Origin: an uncultured Sterolibacteriaceae bacterium
Lineage (GTDB): Bacteria; Pseudomonadota; Gammaproteobacteria; Burkholderiales; Rhodocyclaceae
NCBI GenBank assembly: GCA_937888595.1
Contig: CALARK010000022.1
Location: forward strand, 62,001-126,000
Direction: 5' to 3'
DNA length: 64,000 nt
The position numbers were made by a program, and so were the translations under genes. Below, piece after piece: positions 8,250 to 15,662 of the stretch. The notes beneath the pieces were generated by a model that was not told the origin of the DNA, did not search any database, and worked only from the letters and a program-made list of their open reading frames with translations. The stretch's first letter is position 1; the number at the start of each line of letters is the position of its first letter.

Positions 8250-8945
8250 GTGAAACTCCTCGCCTTCGAAGCCTCCACCCGTCGTCTTTCCGCCGCCCTC
8301 TGGGTCGATGGTTCGCTCGCCGAGAAATCGGCCGATGTGCCGAACGGCGGCTCCGAAAAGCTGTTGCCGTGGGCGCATGAACTGCTGGCCGAGGCGGGCC
8401 TCGGCTTGCCGCAGCTCGACGGCCTGGCCTTCGGCGCCGGTCCCGGCGGCTTCACCGGATTAAGGCTCGCCTGCGGCGTGACGCAGGGGCTGGCCTTCGG
8501 CCTCGACCGGCCGGTCGTGCCGGTCGGTACGCTCGCGGCACTGGCGCTCGCGGCAGGGGGTGGGCGGGTACTCGCCTGCCTCGATGCCCGCATGCACGAG
8601 ATCTATGTCGCCGGCTATGTCGTGAATGGTGGCGAAGCGGAGGAATCGCTGCCGCCAAAAGTCGGTGCCGGCGAGACGGTGCTGCTTCCTGTAGAGGACG
8701 ACTGGCGCGGTGCGGGCGACGGCTTCGCCACGCCGCATGGCGAGACACTGCGGCGGCGCATGGGTGCGCGCCTCGTCAGCGTCGATGCTGCCGTCTATCC
8801 GACCGCCGCGGCGGTCGCGCGGCTCGCGGCACCGGTGCTGTCTCGCGGTGAAGGCGTCATCGCGGCGCAGGCGCTGCCGTTCTACGTGCGCGACAAGGTG
8901 GCGCTGACGACCACCGAGCGCCTCGCCCGGGGCGGCCGCAAGTGA
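8250..8945 (+). CDS. tsaB: tRNA threonylcarbamoyladenosine biosynthesis protein TsaB
   Basis: ASKHA-fold partner of TsaD/TsaE in making the universal t6A37 modification. The 231-residue product starts LLAFEASTRRLSAAL and contains FGAGPGGFTGLRLACGVTQGL, both family hallmarks, and ALPFYVRDKVA near the end. The start is GTG at 8250, close to the homology start. The 3' end overlaps rimI by four bases (GTGA), a classic coupled pair. Residues encoded at 8657-8680, KVGAGETV, come from a copy of the dispersed core repeat in the variable second half. Identification is secure. Confidence 0.93.
   Translation: MKLLAFEASTRRLSAALWVDGSLAEKSADVPNGGSEKLLPWAHELLAEAGLGLPQLDGLAFGAGPGGFTGLRLACGVTQGLAFGLDRPVVPVGTLAALALAAGGGRVLACLDARMHEIYVAGYVVNGGEAEESLPPKVGAGETVLLPVEDDWRGAGDGFATPHGETLRRRMGARLVSVDAAVYPTAAAVARLAAPVLSRGEGVIAAQALPFYVRDKVALTTTERLARGGRK
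8657..8680 (+). repeat. Dispersed core repeat, copy in tsaB
   Basis: AAAA followed by GTCGGTGCCGGCGAGACGGT: three differences from consensus. In frame it encodes KVGAGETV. Confidence 0.75.
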
Positions 8946-9379
8946 TCGTGAAACCGATGACCCCGGCCGACATCGATACGGTGTTGGCCATCGAGACGCG
9001 TGTCCAGGCATTTCCCTGGACACGCGGCAATTTCGCCGATGCGCTGGCCGCGGGCTACGATGGCTGGCTGGCGTGCGAGGGCGACACGCCCGTCGGCTTC
9101 GTGCTGCTGATGCGTGCGGTCGATGAAATCCACCTGCTGGTGATCGGCATCGCGCCGGATTGGCAGGGGACGGGACGCGGGCGCGCGCTGCTCGATTACG
9201 CCACGACGCAGGCACGCGAAAGCGGCATGGCGCGCATGCTGCTGGAGGTGCGCCCGTCGAACGTTGGCGCCATCGCTTTCTACCGGGCCGCCGGTTTCGA
9301 CGAGATCGGCCGCCGGCGCGGGTACTATCCCGCTTCGACTGGAAGGGAAGACGCCATTGTGATGGCCAGGAATCTATGA
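8942..9379 (+). CDS. rimI: Ribosomal protein S18-alanine N-acetyltransferase (RimI-type GNAT)
   Basis: GNAT acetyltransferase of 145 residues. The acetyl-CoA loop V-I-G-I-A-P-D-W-Q-G-T-G-R-G-R-A-L-L lies near residues 68-85, followed by EVRPSNVGAIAFYRAAGFDEIGRRRGYY, the RimI signature. It overlaps tsaB by four bases through a GTG start. In the family it acetylates the N-terminal alanine of S18; position beside tsaB is the usual one. The next gene starts four bases after its stop. Confidence 0.92.
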   Translation: MIVKPMTPADIDTVLAIETRVQAFPWTRGNFADALAAGYDGWLACEGDTPVGFVLLMRAVDEIHLLVIGIAPDWQGTGRGRALLDYATTQARESGMARMLLEVRPSNVGAIAFYRAAGFDEIGRRRGYYPASTGREDAIVMARNL

Positions 9380-9383
9380 ATCC

Positions 9384-10079
9384 ATGAACCGTGATCAGAT
9401 GCTGAAGGAAATGGGGCTCGGCCCGATCTGGAAACTGCGCCAGCCGCCGAAGAAGAAGCGGGGTGCCGCGTCCGAGCCGGAGTCGGTCGCACCGGTGGAC
9501 GACCGTACGGCGGCGATCGCGGCGATGGACTGGGATGCGCTGAAGCCGGCGGTCGCCAGCTGCACCGCCTGCGAGCTGTGCCAGACGCGCAAGCAGGCTG
9601 TGCTCGGCGTCGGCGACCCGGCGGCCGACTGGCTCTTCGTCGGCGAAGGTCCGGGGGCCGAGGAGGACGAGCGCGGCGAGCCCTTTGTCGGCCAGGCCGG
9701 CAAGCTGCTCGATGCGATGCTCGCCGCCATCGACCTGAAGCGCGGCGACCGGGTGTACATCGCGAACGCCGTGAAATGCCGTCCGCCCAACAACCGTACG
9801 CCCGAGCCGGGCGAGACGGCGGCCTGCTGGCCGTTCCTGGCGCGGCAGATCGAACTGATCCGGCCGAAATTGATCGTCACGCTCGGCAAGCCGGCGGCCC
9901 AGACGCTGCTGCAGGAGGAAGTCACCATCAGCCGCGCCCGCGGCGTGGTGCATGACTTCGCCGGCATCCCGCTGATCGTCACCTACCATCCGGCCTACCT
10001 GTTGCGCAACCTGCCCGACAAGGCAAAGGCCTGGGAAGACCTCTGTTTCATGCGCCGGACGATGGCGGGGCTTCGGTAA
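9384..10079 (+). CDS. Uracil-DNA glycosylase, family 4 (Fe-S)
   Basis: Removes uracil from DNA. The 231-residue product has the family-4 motif GEGPGAEEDERGEPFVGQAG, then NAVKCRPPNNRTPEPGE and TYHPAYLLRN. Four cysteines suited to a [4Fe-4S] cluster are present: the pair in CTACELC, one in AVKCRPP and one in TAACWPF. About 50 N-terminal residues (PPKKKRGAAS and on) are charged and outside the catalytic domain, as in some homologues that have a DNA-polymerase-related leader. It follows rimI in the same transcription unit. Identification is secure; no gene symbol is assigned because naming varies. Confidence 0.92.
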   Translation: MNRDQMLKEMGLGPIWKLRQPPKKKRGAASEPESVAPVDDRTAAIAAMDWDALKPAVASCTACELCQTRKQAVLGVGDPAADWLFVGEGPGAEEDERGEPFVGQAGKLLDAMLAAIDLKRGDRVYIANAVKCRPPNNRTPEPGETAACWPFLARQIELIRPKLIVTLGKPAAQTLLQEEVTISRARGVVHDFAGIPLIVTYHPAYLLRNLPDKAKAWEDLCFMRRTMAGLR

Positions 10080-10088
10080 AATCGGCCC

Positions 10089-10649
10089 ATGAGCCCTCCT
10101 TCATCTCCCCTGATCCGCGCAGAAACTTCCACCCTGCTGGTCGTCGACCTCCAGGACCGTCTGTTGCCGCACATCCACGACTGGCAGCGCGTCCTCGGCC
10201 ATGCCGACTGGCTGGTGCAGGTGGCACAGCGCCTGAACGTTCCCGTCGCCGCGACCGAGCAGTATCCGAAAGGCATCGGCCACACGCATCCGCTGATTGC
10301 CGCGCGGTTGCCGGCCGGCAGCGTGGGCGCGAAGATGCATTTCTCCTGTGTCGCGGGCAACTGCCTGCCGGGATTGCCGGGCATGGAGCGGCCGCAGGTG
10401 GTCGTCTGCGGCACGGAGGCGCACGTCTGCGTGCTCCAGACGGTGCTGGAACTGACCGCCCATGGCAAGCAGGTATTCGTCGTCGAGGAGGCGGTCGGCT
10501 CGCGCGATCCCGCCCACAAGGCGTTGGCGCTGGAGCGCATGCGCCAGCACGGCATTACCATCGTGTGCCGCGAGATGGTCGCCTTCGAATGGCTGCACGT
10601 CGCCGGCACGGACGTGTTTCGCGACATCAGCAAAAATTTCCTCAAATAA
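10089..10649 (+). CDS. Isochorismatase-like cysteine hydrolase
   Basis: A 186-residue alpha/beta hydrolase of the isochorismatase/nicotinamidase superfamily. The catalytic triad is visible as D20 (LLVVDLQDRL), K82 (GAKMHFSC) and C114 (GTEAHVCVLQT), with the usual cis-peptide region before the Cys. Length and motifs resemble the YcaC/single-domain group whose substrates are mostly unknown. The ATG at 10089 follows the UDG stop by nine bases, and surE begins one base after its stop, so it is probably co-transcribed with both. Substrate cannot be named. Confidence 0.85.
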   Translation: MSPPSSPLIRAETSTLLVVDLQDRLLPHIHDWQRVLGHADWLVQVAQRLNVPVAATEQYPKGIGHTHPLIAARLPAGSVGAKMHFSCVAGNCLPGLPGMERPQVVVCGTEAHVCVLQTVLELTAHGKQVFVVEEAVGSRDPAHKALALERMRQHGITIVCREMVAFEWLHVAGTDVFRDISKNFLK

Positions 10650-10650
10650 C

Positions 10651-11394
10651 GTGCGCATCCTGCTTTCCAACGACGACGGCTATCTCGCTCCCGGTCTCGC
10701 GGCGCTGGCCGAGGCCATGCGCGGCATGGGCGAGGTGACCGTGGTGGCGCCCGAGCGCAATCGCAGCGGCGCCTCGAATTCGCTGACGCTCGACCGGCCG
10801 CTGCACCTCAAGGAAGCCCCCAACGGCTTCTTCTACGTCAATGGCACGCCGACCGACTGCGTGCATCTGGCCGTCACCGGCATGCTCGACCACGAGCCGG
10901 ACATGGTGCTCTCCGGCATCAACTGGGGGCCGAACATGGGCGACGACACGATCTATTCCGGCACCGTGGCCGCGGCGATGGAAGGCCACCTGCTCGGCGT
11001 GCCGGCCATCGCGCTGTCGCTCGCGAGCTTTTCCGGGCGCAACTTCGCCACGGCCGGGCGCGTCGCGCGGCAGCTCGCCGAGCGTTTCCGCGACCGTCCC
11101 TTCGGCGCGCCGGTGCTGCTCAACGTCAATGTGCCGGATGTGCCCTACGACCTGCTGCAGGGCCTGCGCGTGACGCGACTGGGCCGCCGCCACAAGGCCG
11201 AGCCGGTGGTGAAGCAGGTCTCGCCGCGCGGCGAGGCCGTCTATTGGGTCGGTGCCGCGGGTGCGGCTGCCGATGCCGGCGAAGGCACCGACTTCCATGC
11301 CGTCGACAACGGCTGGGTATCCGTGACGCCGCTGCAGATCGACCTGACCCATGCCGGCCAGATCGAGGGCGTGCAGGGGTGGCTGACCGCATGA
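10651..11394 (+). CDS. surE: 5'/3'-nucleotidase SurE
   Basis: Stationary-phase survival phosphatase acting on nucleoside monophosphates and short polyphosphate. The 247-residue product opens RILLSNDDGYLAPG, with metal ligands D8, D9 and S39-N-type residues in RNRSGASNSLTL, and has GTPTDCVHLA and LVLSGINWGPNMGDDTIYSGTV motifs. The start is GTG at 10651, one base after the preceding stop; homology begins at this codon. Its TGA overlaps the pcm ATG (ATGA). The order surE-pcm-nlpD-rpoS is classical in gamma- and betaproteobacteria. Confidence 0.95.
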   Translation: MRILLSNDDGYLAPGLAALAEAMRGMGEVTVVAPERNRSGASNSLTLDRPLHLKEAPNGFFYVNGTPTDCVHLAVTGMLDHEPDMVLSGINWGPNMGDDTIYSGTVAAAMEGHLLGVPAIALSLASFSGRNFATAGRVARQLAERFRDRPFGAPVLLNVNVPDVPYDLLQGLRVTRLGRRHKAEPVVKQVSPRGEAVYWVGAAGAAADAGEGTDFHAVDNGWVSVTPLQIDLTHAGQIEGVQGWLTA

Positions 11395-12059
11395 ACGCCC
11401 TGGCCGCCTTCCCCGGCATGGGCATGACCTCCGAGCGCACGCGGGCGCGCATGGTCGAGCGTGTGCGCGAGCAGGGTGTCCGCAACGAGGACGTGCTGCG
11501 CGCGCTCGGCGTCGTGCCGCGCCATGTCTTCGTCGAGGAGGCGATGGCACATCGCGCCTACGAGGACACGGCGCTGCCGCTGATCCTCGGCCAGACCATT
11601 TCCCAACCCTACATCGTCGCACGCATGATCGAGCTGCTGCTCGAAGGTCGTGGCGGCCTGGGCAAGACGCTCGAGATCGGCGCCGGCTGCGGCTACCAGG
11701 CGGCGGTGCTGGCGCAGCTGACCAAGGATGTCTATGGCGTCGAGCGCATCGGGCCGCTGCTGGCCCGCGCCCGCGAGAACCTCAAACGCCTGCAGCTGAC
11801 GCGCATCCGCCTCAAGCACGCCGACGGCATGGGCGGCCTGCCGGAAGCGGCGCCCTTCGACTCGATCATCGTCGCAGCGGCCGGCGCCGGTGTGCCGCAG
11901 GCCCTGAAGGATCAGCTCGCCGTGGGCGGGCGCCTCGTCATCCCGGTCGGCACCGCCGAGCAGGTGCTGCTGCTCGTCGAGCGCACGCCGCAGGGCTGGG
12001 AAGAACGTCGTTTCGACGCGGTGCGTTTCGTGCCGCTGCTGCCGGGAGTGACTGCATGA
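11391..12059 (+). CDS. pcm: Protein-L-isoaspartate O-methyltransferase
   Basis: Repairs isoaspartyl residues using S-adenosylmethionine. The 222-residue protein contains GMTSERTRARMVERVREQGV, PRHVFVEEAM, LGQTISQPYIVARM (isoaspartate binding) and the SAM loop LEIGAGCGYQAAVLAQL, then VIPVGTAEQ. It is coupled by ATGA overlaps to surE upstream and nlpD downstream. Identification is secure. Confidence 0.95.
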   Translation: MNALAAFPGMGMTSERTRARMVERVREQGVRNEDVLRALGVVPRHVFVEEAMAHRAYEDTALPLILGQTISQPYIVARMIELLLEGRGGLGKTLEIGAGCGYQAAVLAQLTKDVYGVERIGPLLARARENLKRLQLTRIRLKHADGMGGLPEAAPFDSIIVAAAGAGVPQALKDQLAVGGRLVIPVGTAEQVLLLVERTPQGWEERRFDAVRFVPLLPGVTA

Positions 12060-13069
12060 ACCTGCGCCCAGTTTTTTCGCTGCTGCCTGCCGTGCTGGCG
12101 GGCTGCATCACGACGGCCCCGGTGCCGGTGGCCGACAGCGGCACGCCGGTCCGCATCGAGGCACCCCGGGCAGCCTCGGCCACGCCTGCCGTCGCGGCGG
12201 CGCCGTCCGGCAAGTTCTACACGGTGAAGAAGGGCGACACCCTGTACAGCATCGCCCTCGACCACGGCATCGAATACCGCGAGCTGGCGGCCTGGAACGG
12301 CATCGACAACCCCGCCCGCATCCGCGTCGGACAGCAGTTGCGCGTCGCGCCGGCGGAATCCGCGTCAGCCGCCCCGGCCACGTCCACGGCTCCCGCAGGG
12401 TCCGCCGAAGTGCGTCCGATCGAGATCGGCGGGCCGGTGACGGCGCGCGCACTCGACGGATCGCCTGCCGCCGTCCCGCCAGCGCCGATTTCCGCGTCGG
12501 ACCGGATCAAGCGCGCCCCGGTCGGCGGCAAGCTCCCCTACTCGGAAGAGAATGTCGCCCTGCTGAAAAACCGCGAGGCGGCACCCGTCGCGGTGCAGTC
12601 GCCGGGACCGGTGGCGACGACCGTCGTGCCGGCCGAGAAGCCGCCCGAAAAACCCGCTGCGCCGGCCGCACCCGTGGCTGCGGTCGCCGGCGAGATCGAC
12701 TGGGCCTGGCCGGCCGGCGGCAAGGTCATCGCCACCTTCGACGAGGGGAGCGCGCCAGGCGTCACCAAGGGCATCGACATCGCCGGCAAGATCGGCGACC
12801 CCGTCCTCGCCGCCGCCGCGGGCAAGGTCATCTACGTCGGCAGCGGCCTGCGCGGCATGGGCAATTTCGTGGTTGTGCGCCACACCCCGGCCTACCTGTC
12901 TGTCTACGCCCACAACAGCCGCATCCTCGTGAAGGAGGAGCAGGCCGTGACGCGCGGCCAGAAGATCGCCGAGCTGGGCAATTCCGATGCCGACCAGCCC
13001 AAGCTGCATTTCGAGGTGCGCCACCAGGGCAAACCGGTCGACCCGCTGAAGTACCTGCCCGCCCGCTGA
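12056..13069 (+). CDS. nlpD: Murein hydrolase activator lipoprotein NlpD
   Basis: Outer-membrane lipoprotein that activates cell-separation amidases. A lipobox LLPAVLAGC puts the lipidated Cys at residue 17. A LysM domain (FYTVKKGDTLYSIALDHGI to RVGQQLRVA) lies near residues 53-97, and a C-terminal M23/LytM domain near 228-334. The LytM zinc site is degenerate: the first motif is GIDIAG without its His, while LHFEV keeps one, as expected for a non-catalytic activator. The long Pro/Ala linker contains AVPPAPIS, encoded by a copy of the dispersed core repeat. In relatives the main rpoS promoter lies inside nlpD; I could not pick it out here. Confidence 0.93.
   Translation: MNLRPVFSLLPAVLAGCITTAPVPVADSGTPVRIEAPRAASATPAVAAAPSGKFYTVKKGDTLYSIALDHGIEYRELAAWNGIDNPARIRVGQQLRVAPAESASAAPATSTAPAGSAEVRPIEIGGPVTARALDGSPAAVPPAPISASDRIKRAPVGGKLPYSEENVALLKNREAAPVAVQSPGPVATTVVPAEKPPEKPAAPAAPVAAVAGEIDWAWPAGGKVIATFDEGSAPGVTKGIDIAGKIGDPVLAAAAGKVIYVGSGLRGMGNFVVVRHTPAYLSVYAHNSRILVKEEQAVTRGQKIAELGNSDADQPKLHFEVRHQGKPVDPLKYLPAR
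12470..12491 (-). repeat. Dispersed core repeat, copy in nlpD linker
   Basis: On the plus strand GCCGTCCCGCCAGCGCCGAT then TT, two changes from consensus. Encodes AVPPAPI between LysM and LytM domains. Confidence 0.75.
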
Positions 13070-14019
13070 TGACGCACGGGGTACAGGGCGGGGGCGAGGA
13101 GCCCGACGAGCAGGCGGAGGGTCCCGCCCCGGCCGAGTCCGGCCATGCGCCGGCCGGCGCGGACGGCTTCCTCGACGATGTCACCCAGCTCTACCTCAAC
13201 GAGATCGGTGCGCGGCCGCTGCTGACGCCGGCCGAGGAACTGGCGCTGGCGCGCGCGACGCGGGACGGCGACTTCGCGGCCCGCCAGCGCATGATCGAGG
13301 CCAACCTGCGCCTCGTCGTCAGCATCGCCCGCCATTACCTGCATCGCGGCATCCCGCTCGACGACCTGATCGAGGAGGGCAACCTCGGCCTCATCCATGC
13401 GCTGGAGAAGTTCGATCCGGAGCGCGGCTTCCGCTTTTCGACCTACGCGACCTGGTGGATCCGCCAGAATGTCGAACGGGCGATCATGAACCAGTCGCGC
13501 ACCATCCGCCTGCCGGTGCATGTGGTCAAGGAACTGAATGCGATCCTGCAGGCGCTGCGCCAGATCGGTCGCGAAGCGGGAGAAGGCGATGATCGCGTCG
13601 GCCATGAAGCGGTGCTCGACAGCGTGGCGACGCTGCTGCACAAGCCCGTCGACGAAGTGCGCCGCATCCTCGCGCTCAACGAGCGCACGACTTCGCTCGA
13701 CGCGCCGCTCGACATCGATCCCGACCTGACCGTGGCGGATGCGCTGGCCGACGAGCATGGCACCGATCCGGAAACCGTCGTGGCGGAGGAGGAGATCAGT
13801 CGCCACGTCGCAGCCTGGGTGAATGAGCTGTCGCCGCGCCACCGCCGCGTCGTCGAGGGGCGCTACGGGCTCGGCGGCGAGGAGGTCGCCACGCTCGAAA
13901 CCCTGGCCCGCGAGCTGGGCGTCACGCGCGAACGCATCCGCCAGTTGCAAATGGAAGCCCTCGAGCGCCTGCGCCAGCGGCTGGCGCGGCTCGGCATGGG
14001 AATCCGGGCGCTGATCTGA
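13069..14019 (+). CDS. rpoS: RNA polymerase sigma factor RpoS
   Basis: General stress/stationary-phase sigma factor, 316 residues. Region 1.2 (DVTQLYLNEIGARPLLTPAEE), region 2 (MIEANLRLVVSIARHYLHRGIPLDDLIEEGN and KFDPERGFRFSTYATWWIRQ), region 3 and region 4.2 (ETLARELGVTRERIRQLQMEAL) are complete. The first 33 residues are acidic and variable. The start ATG overlaps the nlpD stop by one base, completing the surE-pcm-nlpD-rpoS run. The stop is followed at 14027 by a copy of the dispersed repeat instead of an evident terminator hairpin. Confidence 0.96.
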   Translation: MTHGVQGGGEEPDEQAEGPAPAESGHAPAGADGFLDDVTQLYLNEIGARPLLTPAEELALARATRDGDFAARQRMIEANLRLVVSIARHYLHRGIPLDDLIEEGNLGLIHALEKFDPERGFRFSTYATWWIRQNVERAIMNQSRTIRLPVHVVKELNAILQALRQIGREAGEGDDRVGHEAVLDSVATLLHKPVDEVRRILALNERTTSLDAPLDIDPDLTVADALADEHGTDPETVVAEEEISRHVAAWVNELSPRHRRVVEGRYGLGGEEVATLETLARELGVTRERIRQLQMEALERLRQRLARLGMGIRALI

Positions 14020-14026
14020 ACCGGAC

Positions 14027-14050
14027 AAAAGTCGGCGCCGGCGGGACGGC
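14027..14050 (+). repeat. Dispersed core repeat, intergenic copy after rpoS
   Basis: Perfect consensus: AAAA followed by GTCGGCGCCGGCGGGACGGC. It lies between the converging rpoS and TPMT-like genes, eight bases after the rpoS stop. Confidence 0.9.
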
Positions 14051-14061
14051 GCGGCGTCCCC

Positions 14062-14676
14062 TTACTTGCGCGTCAGCACCACGGCCAGCTCGTTCTGCTG
14101 CAGGCCATGATGGGGGACGAGCGGGTAGGGCGGTTTCGGCCAGTCCCACAGCGTCGCCGGGAAGATCGCGCGCATCGCGTGGATATCGCCGTGGTAGGGC
14201 GGCCCCTCGATGAAGCCCGTGCCCGCGCCCTCCTTGCGCGCCTGCATGAACAGCGCCAGCAGCCGGCCGCCGGGCCGGATCCAGCCATGCAGCTGTTCCG
14301 CGTAGCGCGTCCAGTAGTCGGGATAGAGCGCGCACAGGCAGGTCTGCTCGAATACCGCGTCGACCGGCGCTGCCGGCTGCCAGTGCAGCACGTTGGCCTC
14401 GATCAGTTCGGCGTCGCAGCCATTGCGTTCGAGATGGTTGCGGCACAGATCCAGCGCGCCCGGGGCGAAGTCGAGGCCGGTGGCGAGCATGCCCGCCGCC
14501 GCCAGCTCGACGACTTCCCAGCCCTGTCCGCAGCCGGGAACGAGGATGCGATCGCCGCGCGTGAGCGTGCCGTCGGCGAGCCAGGTGGCAAGCTGAGGAT
14601 TGGCGCCGCCGCGGTCCCAGGGCAGATTGCCCGCGACGAAGCGTTCCTGCCAGAAGGATTGGCCGGGTCCGCTCAT
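14062..14676 (-). CDS. TPMT-family S-adenosylmethionine-dependent methyltransferase
   Basis: A 204-residue class I methyltransferase of the thiopurine/thiol methyltransferase family. N-terminal FWQERFVAGNLPWDRGGANP is characteristic, followed by the SAM loop ILVPGCGQGWEVVELAAAG and the acidic motif TGLDFAPGAL, and FEQTCLCALYPDYW in the middle. Such bacterial enzymes methylate sulfur, selenium or tellurium compounds; the substrate here is not determinable. The start ATG overlaps the mltB stop by four bases on the minus strand, so it ends a transcription unit that begins with the MoxR gene. Confidence 0.85.
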   Translation of the reverse strand: MSGPGQSFWQERFVAGNLPWDRGGANPQLATWLADGTLTRGDRILVPGCGQGWEVVELAAAGMLATGLDFAPGALDLCRNHLERNGCDAELIEANVLHWQPAAPVDAVFEQTCLCALYPDYWTRYAEQLHGWIRPGGRLLALFMQARKEGAGTGFIEGPPYHGDIHAMRAIFPATLWDWPKPPYPLVPHHGLQQNELAVVLTRK

Positions 14677-15662
14677 GGTTGTCCTTTCTCTGTGTGTCGT
14701 GCCTTCAGCGTAGCGGCGAAATCCGTCACCGTGGCGGCGTAGAAACTGCTGCGGTTGTAGCGGGTGATGACGTAGAAATTACGGTAGCCGAGCCGGTATT
14801 CGGTCGGTGCATCGGGCGTGACGAGGTCGATCAGCGCGGCGGGGGCGTCGGGGGCGTCGGCGGGAACCGCAATGCCGAGTTCCGCCATTTCGCGTGGCTG
14901 GCGTTGCGGCTGAATGCCTTCGGCGACCAGCATCTCCGCCGCCGTCCCGCCGGCGCCGACTTTCAGCGAGATCGGTCCGCCTTCCTCCCAACCGTGTTCC
15001 TTGAGGAAGTTCGCCACGCTGCCGATCGCGTCTTCCACGCTGCCGGACAGGTCGACGCGGGCGTCGCGGTCGAAATCGACGGCATAGGCGCGGATGCTCG
15101 ACGGCAGGAACTGCGGCAGGCCGATCGCGCCGGCGTAGGAACCGCGGTAGTCCTGCGGGGCGCGGCTTTCGTCGCGGGCCAGCAGCAGCAGCGCCTCGAG
15201 TTCGCGTCGGAACAGCGGGGCGCGCGGCGGGTAGTCGAAGGCCAGCGTGGCCAGCGCGGCGAAGGTCTCGAAGCGGCCGGTATGGCGGCCGTAGAAGGTC
15301 TCGATGCCGATGATGGCGACGATGATCTCGGCCGGCACGCCGGTGAGCGCCTCGGCCTTGGCCAGTGAGCCGCCGTGCCGGCGCCAGAAGTCGAGGCCGA
15401 CCTTGATGCGGCGCGGCTCGATGAAGCGGCTGCGGTAGGCCTGCCAGGACTTGACGCGCGGGTCGGCCGGCGGGGCGATGGCCTTGAGGACGGCCGGCAG
15501 GGCCTCGGTGCGCGCGAACAGCTGCGCAAGCGCAGCGCCGTCGAGGCCGTGGCGCGATTCCATGTCGGCGATGAAGCCGCGTACGTCGTCGCGTCCGGCA
15601 TAGGTCGCCGCCTGGACGGGCAGCGCCAGGGCGAGCAGCAGGCATGGGATGAAACGGGTCAT
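14673..15662 (-). CDS. mltB: Lytic murein transglycosylase B
   Basis: Cleaves peptidoglycan glycan strands to 1,6-anhydro products. The 329-residue protein has a signal peptide (about residues 1-18, ending VQAA) without a lipobox Cys at the usual place, so it is probably periplasmic and soluble. The catalytic Glu is E121 in IIGIETFYGRHTG, and the family motif YAGAIGLPQFLPSSIRAYAVDFD follows. Residues KVGAGGTA before AEMLVAEG come from a dispersed core repeat copy at 14941. Stop overlaps the TPMT start, and its start overlaps the upstream transglutaminase stop by three bases. Confidence 0.92.
   Translation of the reverse strand: MTRFIPCLLLALALPVQAATYAGRDDVRGFIADMESRHGLDGAALAQLFARTEALPAVLKAIAPPADPRVKSWQAYRSRFIEPRRIKVGLDFWRRHGGSLAKAEALTGVPAEIIVAIIGIETFYGRHTGRFETFAALATLAFDYPPRAPLFRRELEALLLLARDESRAPQDYRGSYAGAIGLPQFLPSSIRAYAVDFDRDARVDLSGSVEDAIGSVANFLKEHGWEEGGPISLKVGAGGTAAEMLVAEGIQPQRQPREMAELGIAVPADAPDAPAALIDLVTPDAPTEYRLGYRNFYVITRYNRSSFYAATVTDFAATLKARHTEKGQP
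14941..14963 (-). repeat. Dispersed core repeat, copy in mltB
   Basis: Perfect consensus on the minus strand with three A's. Encodes KVGAGGTA in the C-terminal part of MltB. Confidence 0.88.
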